Origin: Marchantia polymorpha subsp. ruderalis
Taxonomy: Eukaryota; Streptophyta; Marchantiopsida; Marchantiales; Marchantiaceae
Length of the DNA: 64,000 nt
Direction: 5' to 3'
Assembly: GCA_037833965.1 (NCBI GenBank)
Contig: AP031353.1
Span: 28,770,501-28,834,500 of the forward strand
Shown here: one piece after another, positions 37,591 through 49,330 of the stretch
Layout of the letters: the number at the start of each line of letters is the position of its first letter
Position numbering within the stretch: position 1 is the first letter of the stretch
Position numbers and translations under genes: made by a program
The notes under the pieces: model-generated
Seen by the model: only the letters and a program-made list of their open reading frames with translations
Database searches by the model: none
Told to the model about the DNA's origin: nothing

Positions 37591-38988
37591 CCTGTGATAC
37601 CCCACTTTTGGTATTTTTGCGGAATTTAAAACATTTTTGGAAAACTGTACCACGGCAGCAGTGTAAATAGCCATCGGTGCACCAAATAGAGTGAAACTGG
37701 ATGATCTCGTAGAATCTCGTAGAATCCAAGAGTTGGGCGCAACGTCTGGGACAGACGCCGCCCTAAACGACGGGCTCTGAAGGAGTACCCCTTCGACGCA
37801 AGGCGCATAATCCGCCTTCGGCACTAGGGGAATCCCGCAGAATCTAAGCAATTCTCAAACTCCTTGACTTGGTTAGGGTTTTTTTGGAAAGAGCTTGACG
37901 CGCTGGTTCTAACGAGCCCAAGAACGCCCGAAACGGATCAGGACTCAGAAAGTTCTGACGGTCGAAAGATACGAAGGCCTTCGCCTACGCATAGGCGAGG
38001 GAAGTTCGCCTGCGCATAGGCGAAATAGGGTTTGACGTCGGCGGGAAGTCCGCCTTCGGCCCTAGGAATCCGCCTTCGGGGTTGGAACTTGTACGGCGCC
38101 TTCGGCGCCAGCGCATCACGGTTGGGTGAGGACCCAACGGAGTAGCAAAATCCGTACGGACCGTACGGACTCTACGGAAGGAACGGACGAGTGCGCCTTC
38201 GGCCGGTCGGGGTTCCGGAGACAAGAGCGCCGACGGAGAGGCGAGAGAGATGGACGGAGTCCGTTGACCGCGGTCAACGCCTTCGGCACAGCCGCCTTCG
38301 GCGCTGCGCCTACGGCGAGGGACCTGCGCGGACGAACGTCCTGTGTGCGGACGGAATTCGCCTACGCATAGGCGAGCGCCTACGCACAGGCGGATGAAGT
38401 TCGACGCCGGCGGAAACTCCGCCGGGGATTCTGCCTACGCAGAAGGAAGTTCAACTTTTGTCCTATGCGCGGACGAACGCCTTCGGCAGAGCGGAACTAG
38501 CCAAGTTGAAGTACGGATGAGTGTAGCGCGTCGGCGAGAAATCCGCCTTCGGCGCTGCGCGACCATGGCCGCGGCGTGATACGCTGGCGGAGTTCAAATT
38601 ACCAATTCGAGCGTGTGAGTGAAGTCGGCGTCGGCGGAGCGTGAAGCCGCGCGTGAGAGAGAAGGCCGTTATACCTCGGAGCCGGCGCGGCCATCAAGTG
38701 ATTCGACTTTCACGACCGAGAGCCGACCATGACCTCCTGCGAGCGGACAAAGGACGCCCCATTCTTGAATTTGCGATTTCAATTTCTGGTGCGAGCTGCG
38801 CGCGTCCACCTTCTAGCTGAGAGACGTTCTAGACATCACCGCGCGGAGATTTACTCGGTAGCTGGGAGAGAATTGAGTGCGCGCCATTTGGAATTGAGAG
38901 AGATTAGAGTTTGCAGAGGAAACAGAATCGCGAGCAAGAGGCTCGGGCATAGCAAAGAGAGAGTTGCGCAAACCAATTCAAGAACGCA

Positions 38989-41588
38989 ATGTCGATATCG
39001 GTGAGCCTGCGGATGGTGCCATTCAAGCTCCCGCAGAATGGGTTGCGTGCTTTTGAGGACCGGCTGATTGCAAGGAAACTCGAATTCCTGATGTGGGGAT
39101 GGAATTACGTGTGCGCAGATATGGTGCGCGAATGGCCGGACGAGGAACGACAACCTACGCGCGGATTCCGTCCGCACGTAGATAGATGGACTGTCCGCGA
39201 TTGGGGACATGCATTGGGGAGGTGCGCAGGTGATGACGGGTACCTCCTGTTCGACAGTGAAAGCGTCAAGGTAACGAAGGCGGACGAGGGCTCCTTCGTG
39301 GAGTTGTTCAAGCGGGAGTGGTTTTCCAAGAACGGGTACAGGACCCGCGACTACAAAGATCGTTTCCGCAGGACCGTAGCGATGGCGCTGCTGCAATTGT
39401 TGCAGCCGCACCGCACTACGTACATCACGTTGTGGCAGGTGTCCTTCGTAGAGCTCACGTTGGCTGGAGCTCCAGTTCACTGGTCGCGTATCCTGCATAG
39501 GGTGATGCGACAACATGCGTTTGAGGAGCGGGGAGGAACTCTCAATCACCTCTCCCCCTTCTTGATAAATTTTTATCGGTCGATGAATTGTTTAACCGCG
39601 GCCGAGCGTGCTCGATTTCCGCCATTGTCAGTCGACCATCCCGGGAGGTATGTGCGGGATAACGAGGTAGACACCGACACGGAGGATTCACCGACTTCCA
39701 CTCCACCGGGTCAATAGGATGCGGGGAGAGACGCATCCGCAGCGCGAGTACCGCGGAAGCGAAGATGGAGAGAGGAACCGGAGAAAGAGCAACATCAAGA
39801 ATCAGCTGCTCTCACCCGGAAGCGGCCACTACACGAGGTCTGCAGCCGGCCGAAGCAGAAGGCACGCAGGCTTTTGTTACCGGCCAGCAGCGCGGAAACG
39901 GCGACGATCGCCACAGAAAAGGGAAGTCCGTCCCTGGAGAAGGATGGGACTACGCGGACGGCCGAAGGGGCAGTAGACCACCCTACGCCTTCGGCGGAGG
40001 AGAGACGATTTTCGGGTCAGGAGTTACCACGTGCGGCGCGGATGAGTGTGCCGCCTACGCATAGGCGACTCCCTGTGGATAGGCGACCTCTTGCGGACGT
40101 GGATTTGTGCCTACGCATAGGCAGAGAAAGTTCGCCTACGCATAGGCAGGACTCACCCCCGGTGCAACGCAGGAAGAAGAAGTAGCCGGCGGAAGATCCG
40201 CCTTCGGCTCAAGGGCCTTCGGGACAAGGCACTCCGGCGGAAAGATCGCCGGGATATGCGCCTTCGGCGCCAGGGCCTTCGAGCCAGCAAGTTACGACCA
40301 GAGAGCCGGCGGAAGCCGCGCCTTCGGCGGGAAAACCGTCGGAAGATGCGCCTTCGGCGGAAGGGCCTTTGGGCCAAGGGACATCGGGCGGGCTGCCTTC
40401 GGCACTGCGCCCTTGGCGGAAGAAGCGCCGAGATTTGCGCCTACGCGTAGGACGGACGCATCCCTGGCGTAGGACCTAAGGGTGGAGCAGGACCAATCGG
40501 TGAAGCGGATTGAATGTCCGCAGGGTGAAATTCGTGCGTGCGATGCACAATTTCACTCCGCGCAGGTACATTCCGCACGATTGACTTCGGCGGAAGACGC
40601 CAACGGCGAAGAAGTTACAGTCGCGGCACGACAGGCGGACGATGGGGATGTGGCACGGCCGCATTCACCCACCGCCTTGGACATTTTAGCAGGGAGCAGC
40701 GAGGCTGTAGGAGCGCCAGCGGCGGCAGAACACGCAGACATCTCGCAGCCCCACCCAGGCCAGTCGCCGACGCATTCAATGGCGACCGAAATCCTCAATT
40801 TGGAGGATGACGAAGAAGGAGGATCCACGGAATCAGTGTCGGGATCGGGATCCACCGAGGAGGAGGAGGAGGAGGAATTGGTAGGTGCGCTGGCGGCGGC
40901 GCTCTGTGAGCAGGTAGTACCTTTGCTAAGGTACTTGGATCGCAAGATGGACAAGTACGCGGACCCTCGCCAGCCTGGGTCCTACGTTGAGTTAGTGCGC
41001 AGGCGAACTCGCACTAAAATCCACACCAGCAAGTTGCTAGCCCGTGTGGACCAGGAACTTAAGGCTCTACGGGAGAAGCATGAATGCTTGTGGAGTCAGT
41101 ACACCCTCAATAAGAAGGTGTACAAACACTTCGACAGGGTCAAGGATGAGAGGCTAGAAGAGTTCGCCAAGGAGAAGGTGAAGCTTACAAAGGCGCTGGA
41201 TTCTGAGCAGGCTAAGAATCGAATTTGGTCAGAAGAGCTCGTGCGACAGACGCGGTTGTTAGAGCAGTGTCAGCTCGCACGGCAAGCGGATGAAGAATTA
41301 ATTGGCAAACTGCAATCCGAGTGCAGAGAATTGAGAGCACAGCGTGCGGAGGCCGAATTGCAGTTGGTTGTGGTTGAAGACGATCGCCGACGGGAGGCAG
41401 ATCGCACGAAGAAAGAGATGGCGAGGCGAGTCACCCATTGTCTCAGGGGCTACGCCCACTGGGAAGTGGCAGCGCAGGAGAAAGTCACACTGCGTGATTT
41501 AGAGCTTCATGCAGCCGGGTTGTTGACAGGTGACAGTCGGAGTCGGCGGCGAGTAGCGAAGAAGCTGGATTCTTTTCTGTCGAAGTCG
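38989..41588 (+). pseudogene. LTR-borne ORF, host-element version (broken)
   Basis: Sense-strand coding relic inside U3 of the 5' LTR. It corresponds block by block to the open 851-codon frame at 58872-61427. The N-terminal block contains LPQNGLRAFEDRL, LEFLMWGWNYVCADMVREW and GGTLNHLSPFLINFYRSM. The C-terminal block contains ALDILAGS, MATEILNLEDDEEGG, a coiled coil and GYAHWEVAAQEKVTLRDLEL. The last piece lies beyond the nested solo LTR, at about 46460-46575. It is broken in several places and split by the insertion. Amino-acid similarity to the other family is about half by eye, concentrated in the N- and C-terminal blocks. Confidence 0.75.
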
Positions 41589-42946
41589 TGTAGTAACACG
41601 TTTTTTGTTTTTTTTGCAGAATTTAAACAATTTTAGAAAACAAGTACTGAAGCAGTGTCTGTAGTTAGAAAAGGGTACGTTAAATAGAGTGGATTGAGGA
41701 GATCGTCACGAGGTCACGAAGAATCGCGAAGTCGGATGTACCAGCGCCAAATGTCTTTGGCGCCTTCGGCAAAAGCTCCTTTTCTAAGGTGTCTCTACTC
41801 ACGCGCTCCCAGCGTTTAAGGAAGCTACGCTGCCGGCGCAGACACCTCCGGAGGAGATTTTGCTAAAGACGTCAGAAGAACGGCACGGACCTCTGAAGGC
41901 TTCCGACCATGAGTGCGCCTTCGGCGATGCGCCGCTAGCGCGGAAAAGGAAACCTTCATAACAATCGGAATACACGGTAGTTCCAATTGATTGAAGTTGC
42001 ATTGGAAAGAGCTCGAAACGCTCGTCCTAACGAGCCCAAGAGCGTCGGAGATGGATCAGGGACGAAGAAGTTATGAGCATTGAAAAACTCGTAGCCGGAC
42101 ATGCGCCGTTCGCGCTAGGGTTCACAGTCGGAAAGGACTCCCGTACGCCTTCGGCGATGCGCCTGAATCGCGCGCTCATGGGAAGAAATCAACTCAGAGT
42201 CGGAAGCGCCTTTGGCGGCTGCGCAACGGAAGAAAAGCGCCGGCCGGATGTACGCCTCCGACGTGGCGCTGATAGGCGGATGCGCTGGCATGATTTGCGC
42301 CGGCGGGATATGCGCCGTTAGCAATGGACGAGGCAGAACGGACAAAACAAGCGGTACGAATACGCGCCGGCGTAATTCGCGCCGACTGGATGTGCGCCTC
42401 CAGCAAGGCGCCGACGGATGAGGAACACGCTAGCGGCGACACGCCTCCGGTGATGGTCGGGTTAGGAAAAGACAACATAGCCGACGTATACACTGCGGCG
42501 AACTCGAGTCCGGAAGACGGTGGCGGCGGGAGAATTCAACATTCACGCATGCGAATGCGCGCAGTGCGGAGACGTGAATTCGAGCATGCAAGGGCGAACC
42601 GTTAGGCCGTATAGCCGGCTGCGTAAATTGTAACCAGTAAGAACGTTGGACGATCTTGAATTCGGAGAAGAAAAGACTGCTCTCCAGTCTCATTCTTTCA
42701 TTCTTGATTTTGCGATTTCCAGCTTCCAAGAATTTGCGCAAGGGCGGAGAGACCTGCAGTGAGAGGGGAGAGTGCGGAGACGAGTTGCACAAGGATCTTG
42801 ACAGACCTTGGAGAGAATTTGCGAGTAGCGAACTTGAGCGCGAGAGAAGAGAGAGAGACAGCAGTCAGTACTTGAGCGGCCGACGCTCAGCGGCGATTGT
42901 GAGAGAGCGAGCGGAAGGGAGAACGTTTGTGTGTGCAGGAAACACA

Positions 42947-45508
42947 ATGTCGAAGGTCCCCCAGCTGCGAGTGTCTCCACTCAGGGTGCCGTAGATCGGT
43001 CTACGCGCATTCCAAGATGTGCTAATAGGGCTGAAGCTCGATTTCCTCCTGTGGGGATGGAACTGGACATGTCGGGAGATGGTGCGCGAGTATCTGTAGG
43101 AGAGACACAAGCCCTCACGCGGATTCCGTCCACATCCAGAGAGGTGGGACATTTGTGATTGGGCGCAGGTGTTGGGCAGGTGTGCCGGCGAGGAAGGGTA
43201 TCTCCTCTTCGAGGCCGATAGCGTGAAGGTGTCCCAGGAGGAAGAAATCTCCTACAATGAACTTTTCAAAGTTGCCAGGCATCCCAAGAACGGTTTCCGA
43301 ACACGGGATTACAAAGATCGATTGCGGAGAAATGTCGCGACTCCACTATTGCAGGTATTGCAGCCGACCAAGACCGCTTACATGCATGGTTGGCAGGTAG
43401 GATTTGTGGAGCTAGTGTTGTCAGGAGCTCTAGTGCATTGGGCACGGCTCCTGTGGAAGGTGACGCGCCAACATGCGCAAGAAGAGAGAGGAGGAACCCT
43501 CAATCATCTTTCGCCTTACCTGATTGTGTTTTATCGGGCAATGGGATGTTTGACAAATTCAGAGCGGACACGGTTTCCGCTGCTGACCCGGAGCTATCCA
43601 GGTAGATACTCGCGGGAGGCCGAAGTAGACACGGATCCGGACGAGGCACCTGCCAGTCCGCCTCCGGCTCCGCCCCCAGCAAGAGCAGCAGAAGAACGTC
43701 AAAGTGAGCGCGTTCCGCGAAAGCGGAAGTGGGATGAGAGACCTGAGGACAGGCAGCCGGAAGCGCCAGCTGCGCCGACTCGTAGTCGGCCAACCAACGA
43801 GCCTCACAGCCGACCAAAACAGAGGGCACGCAAAATGCCAACTAGTACTGAGGAGACCGGGCGTACTCCGGTCCGGCGGAGTATCTTGCCCACGCAGGAG
43901 GAGATAATCGCGCAGATTCTGGGGAAGTCGGCAAATACCTCTGCGCAGAAGGCACCAATGCCTTCGGAAGAAGACAGACTGACTGACAGTCGGCCGACTA
44001 CGAGTCGGGCGACTGAAGGTCGACAAACGGAAGGAAGGCCGACGGAGCGGCGCGTTGAACCGGACAGCAGGCCGGAAGCAGAAGAGAGTTTGGCTTACGA
44101 GCCAACAACCCTCAGAGGGTCGTCTTCGGCGGAAGGCACTTCTGGGAAAACGCCGCCAGCAAGCAGGCCAAGTGGAGTGAAGACGCGCAGGGTGTATCCG
44201 ACTACCAGTCGGACACCTGCTAGTCGGCCGACTGCGAGTCAGTCAACAGAGAGTCGGCCAGATTTGCCGACTGCGAGACGGACAGGGCCGGCGACCAGTG
44301 TGCGGACGCCTTTGGCAGACGCACCTCCAGCGAAGACACCTTCCGCGCAGATCGCGCCGCAAGAGCAGGCAGCAGAAGCGGGCGGTGCAAAGGTGACAAA
44401 AGTCACTGCGGCGTCGACCCCTTCGGAGACCGAAAATCGAGCCGGAACAGGGGCTCAAGCAGTGGGATCCCTCACTGCCTTGGATATTTTAGCAGGGAGT
44501 GGAGCGGCAGTCGCGGCGGAAGCTGTTGCGCGCCACAGTTCCAGGGAGTCGCCAAGGGATTCGGTGGCGACTGAAATCCTCGAAACGGAGGATGAGACGA
44601 GCTCGGAAGAGCAGGAAGCGGACTCTGTGCAGAAAACGCCAACAGGGGTGTTGTGCGAGCAGATAGTTCCACTCCTGCGATATCTGGATTGCAAGACATC
44701 CAAGTACTCGGGTACCGGAAAACCAAAGTCTTACGTGGAGACTGTCAAGCGCAGGACGAGGAGCAAGGTGGCCACTTGGGCCTCTAGGTGCCAAACATTG
44801 CAGGATAGGAACGCTACCCTCCGACAGCACCTCGCGGTCACACAGAAGCTATACCAAACCTTGCAACAGCAGAGGGAGGATGCGGCGACGAAAAACCAGG
44901 CGGATGCCGAGCTAAGACGGGCAAAGATCGAGTCTGAATTGCAGGAAGAGCGGAGACAAAACCGCATCTTAGCAGAAGAGCTTGCGCGCCAGAAGCGCGC
45001 CTTAGAAGAAAGTCAAAGTACACGCAAGGAGGATGAGGAGTTGTTGCGCAACTTGCAATCCGAGTGCGCGGATTTGAGGGCGCAGCGCGCGGATGCGGAA
45101 ATGCATCTAGCAGAGGTGGAAGGCAGCTGCCGGGCGCGAGAAGAGTTGGCGACACGGGTGACTCACTGTCTAAAAGGATACGCCCATTGGGAGGTGGCAG
45201 CTCAAGAGAAGATCACACTCAGGGAGTTCGAGCTTCGGGCGGCGGCATTGACGGAGGGTGACAGTCGGAGTCGGCGGCGAGTAGCAAGGAAATTAGAATC
45301 CTTCTTGTCGGGTGCGCGCGACACTATGGCGCACTTGGAGTCGGAAGTGACTGCAGCCCTCCGGCGTCTGGGGTTGCGCAGCCGGTCGGAAGATTGGCAA
45401 GGTAGAGATAGAGAGCGAGGCAGTCCGGCGCGCAGGAGGTGCAGCACCGGATCTGCAGAGTGCAGTAGTGTAGTTTGGTTTCGTGCAAGTGTTGCGAGTA
45501 GTAGATAG
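42947..45508 (+). pseudogene. LTR-borne ORF, solo-LTR copy (nearly whole)
   Basis: Same-length relative of 58872-61427, starting at an equivalent ATG (MSKVPQLRVSPLRVP) and ending about 30 bp before the TATA box. Most of it is open, with a couple of breaks confined to the N-terminal part. The order of parts is the same: N-terminal block, R/P/T/S-rich middle, acidic patch, LCEQIVPLLRYLD, coiled coil, GYAHWEVAAQEKITLREFEL. Confidence 0.75.
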
Positions 45509-45540
45509 AATAGCGTAGTGTTAGTTAGGACCTTTGAGGG

Positions 45541-45546
45541 TATAAA
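45541..45546 (+). promoter_or_regulatory. LTR TATA box
   Basis: TATAAA within ggtataaagtagatcaaggc, 33 bp after the LTR-borne ORF and about 0.91 kb before the LTR end. Conserved in all LTRs of the window, as is the following tttcggaagtgcagatcagg. Probable core promoter of the element. Confidence 0.65.
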
Positions 45547-46672
45547 GTAGATCAAGGCGTTTTGCCTTGGGACTCTTCCAGTTTCGGAAGTGCAGATCAG
45601 GAACTCACTTTCTTGGCGTGTTTGTGCATTTTGGTCCTGGCACCACGTAGAGAAGCTGCAGCATAGCGAAGTTACCGTATGTTGTAGTTGAAGGCCTTCG
45701 GCTGAATGTTCAGAGCTAGCACCCGGTTAGAGACTTGAGTAGTGCGGATCTGCACCTGCGGGTGATTTCTGATGCTCAGAGCCGGCTGCGAGTTAGAGAC
45801 TTGAACAGTTCCCCCTTACTCCTTCGAGTGACATATCCTGATTGTACTCCTACGGGAAGTTTCCCCTGAATGCCAAAGTGAAGTTTTATTACTTCGTGTA
45901 AGCCTTGGTTTGCAATTCAGGTTGTGTGTGTGTTACTGGATTGTGTCTCAGTTAAGTTCTCAGTCGGGCCTGTACCCCCTGCGTTTGGTGTGAGTCGAGG
46001 GTGACGAAGGGGCTTTGTTCCGAAGTGGGAAGTCCAGTCCGGGTTCCCTACGCTAGTTCCTGGCGGAAGGGCAGTAAAAGCCGGAGTGGGAGTCACTACC
46101 TGCAGAACCTCTGAGTGAACTTTTGAGACACCTTCCCCCTAAAATCTGAAGCGGAGGTCCTGACCGACCTCCGAGTTGTGCTTTTGCCAGTTTCAAGTGT
46201 GTGTGTGTGTGTGTGTTGAGTGACTACGCTGTACTGTGCATCCTCCGAGCATCCTCCGAGTCGAGCATCCTCCTCCGAGTCGAGCCTCCGAGTCGAGCAC
46301 TGCAGTATTTCTGGGAGTGACAGTCGCCTGAGAATTCAAACTCTACAAAAGTCTGTTAAACGTGACACTTTTTACTCTGTGTGTTGCCTCTGTCCCTGTG
46401 GGTTCGATCTTTTTACCACCATACTGCAGTTTTAGCCTTTGGTGGGTTCTTACAAGTCGCGGGACACCATGGCCACCCTTGAGACGGAGGTTTCCGCGGT
46501 GTTGCGGCGTTTGGGACTGCGCAGTCGAGCTTAAGACTGGCAGGGTAGGGAGTTAGTGCGCGGCAGTCCGTCGCGCAGGAGGCGGAGCACAGGTTCTGCG
46601 GAGTGTAGTGTAGCGTGGTTCCGTGCAGGCGCGTAGCGTAGTGCAGTGTAGTGTTAGTTATGACTTAGAAGG

Positions 46673-46678
46673 TATAAA
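46673..46678 (+). promoter_or_regulatory. LTR TATA box of the 5' LTR
   Basis: TATAAA in the 5' LTR, about 0.98 kb before its end and at the same relative position as in the sister LTRs. Transcription starting here would give a 5' leader of roughly 1.2 kb before gag. Confidence 0.6.
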
Positions 46679-47674
46679 GTAGTTCAAGGCGTCTTGCCTT
46701 GGGATTTTTCCAGTTTCGGAAGTACAGATCAGGAACTCATTTTCTCTGCGTGTTTGTGTCCTTAGTTCTTTCACCACGCAAGAGGAGCTACACCTTGGCG
46801 GTCCGCATTGTGTAGCTGAAGGACTTCGGCCGAATGTTCAGAGCTAGTACATTGGTTAGAGACTTGAGTAGTTCGGATCTACACCTGCGGGTGATTGCCG
46901 ATGCTTAGAGCCAGTGACGAGTTAGATACTTGAACAGTTTCCCCCTTACCCTTTCGAGTGACTGTTCCTGATTGTACTCCTTCAGGATTTTTCCCCTGAA
47001 TGCCAAAGTGAAGTTTTGCTACTTCGTGTAAGCCTTGGTTGTAAATTCAGGTTACGCTGCAGCAGGTGCCTTCAGGGTAACTCCTGTAGTATTTCTGGGA
47101 ATGACAAGTGCCTGAGAATTCAAACTCTTCAATAGACTGTTATGGTGTGTTACTGGAACGTTTCTCAGTAAGTCCTTCAGTGCGGACCTGTGTTCTCTGC
47201 GCGTTTTGTGAGTTGAGAGTGTTGTTCACCGCGTGTGAGTGACTTCGATCCGAAGTAGGAAGTCCAACCCGGGTTCCCTACGCTAGCAGAAAGCTAGTGG
47301 AAGGGTTGTGAAAGCCGGAGTTGGGAGTCACTACCCGCAGCTTCGCTGAGTACTCGCGAGAGACTTTCCCCCTGAAATCTTGAGTAGAGGTCCTAACCGA
47401 TCTCTGGGTTGTGTTTCTGTAGTTTCAGGTGTGTGTGTGTGTGTGTTGAGTGAACTACGCTGCACTGTGCGACCTCCGAGTGAGCTCCGAGTGAACACTT
47501 GCAGTATTTCTGGGAGTGACAGTCGCCTGAGAATTCAAACTCCTCAATAGTCTGTTAAATGTGACACTTTGTACCCTGTGTGTTCCTCTGTCTCTGTGGG
47601 TTCGACCTTTCTACCACTATATTGCAGTTTTAGCCTTTACTGGGTTATTAGATAAGAAGCCGACAACTTCTTTT

Positions 47675-47689
47675 TGGCGCCGCTGCCGG
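47675..47689 (+). other. Primer-binding site, Asp-tRNA-like
   Basis: tggcgccgctgccgg is nearly the complement of the plant Asp-tRNA 3' end, the primer known for Athila/Tat-type elements. It sits about 24 bases after the apparent LTR end, a longer spacing than is usual, which leaves the exact LTR boundary open. Confidence 0.65.
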
Positions 47690-47918
47690 GGACAGTGCGT
47701 CAACGCCGGGGTATACGAGCAGCAATGCTCGGTGAATGTTGACAGGAGCAAGTGGGAGCAGACTAAATGCGAGATCTGCCCGCAAGCTTCGTCGAGATTC
47801 AGAGAAAGCCGTGGAAGAGACACGGCGTTAGAATAAGAAAACACCAAAAAGAGTATCTAAGCCTAGTTCGGCCGACACCATTGGTGGAGATACCCCCAGT
47901 GACTCGGAACCGAACTTT

Positions 47919-49330
47919 GTGCTTACAGTTGTATTAGATATACCTTCCGCAGATTCCCTCCGTGACTTAGAACAGACCGCCCGAGAGTCGTCGGCAGACG
48001 CACCTATGGCGGACGGACAAGCCAATGCGCGGATGACATTCGCTCAACCCTTTACCAAGCATTCCTATCCGAAGTATAAAGGGAGCGGGGATGACGATGA
48101 CGCGGATTCCTACATCAAGCTGTTCGAATCAATGTCTATCACTAACCGCGAGATCACTGATGAGGACAGATTGCGGATTTTTCCTAGTCTGCTGTGGAAG
48201 AAGGCGCGCAGTTGGCATAATCACAAGAGCACCGACCCAAATGGGTTGCTAACGTGGGCTCAACTTAAGGAAAAGTTCCTTCGGCGTTTCCGTGAGCTTG
48301 GCTACGACAGTCGGGTGCTGACGAAGCTGAGTAACCTGCAGCGGGAAAAGAAGGAGAGCCTTCGTGACTACACAGAGAGGTTCTTAGACCTTCTCGACAG
48401 AATACCGAAAACGGGGCTAGGGTCCCTTTTCTCAGTCCAGCAAGCAGTGGATTGGTACGTGACCGGTTTAACCAGGGAGATGGAGACTTTCTGCAGACGC
48501 GGGAAGTGCGATACCATCAAAGATGTGATTGCATCGGCGGAAGCCTTTGAGACTTCCACTCTCAACCGAAGAGGGAGAGAGCGACGAGACTCGAAGGAAC
48601 GAAAGCCGAAGGAAGGACGGAGAAAGCGCAGAGGGGCTACACCGTTGTCGGAAGATCAGTCCTTGGACGGGAACTGTACCTCATCCGAAGAAGAGGAGAC
48701 CTCCTCGTCGGAGGAAGAGAAGAAGAGGAAGAAGCGCGGGGCAGCAAAGAAGAAAGGCCCAAGACGAGCAAATATGGACAGAGCGTCGGGAGACATTGCA
48801 TCGAAGGTGGAGACCCTGGTGAAGGACTTCGCCGACTTGAAAGTCCACGTGGTGGGTGGTCAGGATCGACGGAAGTCTCCAGGGAGGGTGCGAGCAAATT
48901 TGTGGTGTACTACGTGCGGAGCAGTGGGACATGCTAACACTGAGTGTCTTACCACACGTTCGTTGTACCCCGTAAACGCAATAGAGTGGGCACAACCGTA
49001 TTATGGGGAAAACCTCCAGTACTATGGCGAGGCGAGCGAAGAGGCAGCCTACACCATCCAGTCGGCCCCCGCTACTACCTCGATTCCACCAGTGCATATT
49101 CCCCGGTTCCATCCGAGAGATAGGGCTACTACGGTGCCCGTGAGGCGCATGGCACCTCCCAGGACGTATGACCCACCGCCGCCGCGAGCTTGTTTTAATT
49201 GTGGGGAAGTGGGACACTACTCACCTTAGTGTCCCCATCCAAAGAGACAAACAGGGTATGTTTCGAGCTGCAGTAACTGCAAGAAGTCTGGACATACCTC
49301 AGCGGAGTGCGATCAACCCCCAGTCAACCG
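47919..49330 (+). pseudogene. gag: gag region of the Ty3/gypsy element
   Basis: Encodes the structural protein of the virus-like particle. The capsid-like part (about 48040-48560) has the retrotransposon-gag signature (RSWHNHKS, LTWAQLKEKFLRRF, LREYTERFLDL-like). A basic, acidic-serine linker follows, then three zinc knuckles of CX2CX4HX4C type: CTTCGAVGHANTEC near 48905, CFNCGEVGHYS near 49190 and CSNCKKSGHTSAEC near 49268. Part of the broken element. Confidence 0.85.

Larger units (their letters stand above)
41589..46454 (+). mobile_element. Solo LTR, Ty3/gypsy, long coding type (nested in the 5' LTR)
   Basis: 4866 bp, starting tgtagtaacacg and ending gggttcttaca, with a 5-bp target duplication agtcg (41584-41588 and 46455-46459). 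It is a close relative of the solo LTR at 57501-62388. It carries the LTR-borne ORF, a TATA box at 45541 and a (GT)n run near 46200, followed by short repeats of catcctccgag. No internal region remains. It is younger than the element it sits in. Confidence 0.92.
37593..47650 (+). repeat. 5' LTR of the large element (contains a nested solo LTR)
   Basis: Starts tgtgataccccacttttgg. The first kilobase matches the 3' LTR start at 55892. The end is near 47650, where gggttattaga corresponds to gggttattaca in sister LTRs. Total span is 10.06 kb including a 4.87-kb solo LTR; its own length is about 5.19 kb. It contains GC-rich hairpin modules (37880-38480), the LTR-borne ORF (from 38989), a TATA box (46673) and an approximately 0.97-kb R/U5-like end with a (GT)n run. 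The five bases before it are tatcc; the matching duplication would lie beyond the window. Confidence 0.85.

Noticed and set aside
37980-38480. CRISPR-like impression from regularly recurring short hairpins
   Set aside because: Spacing is irregular, the 'spacers' are themselves repeated, and the sequence is plant retroelement LTR.
47575-47640. tRNA gene suggested by gggttcgacc-type words in LTR ends
   Set aside because: Only the B-box-like word is present; there is no cloverleaf around it and it recurs in every LTR copy.
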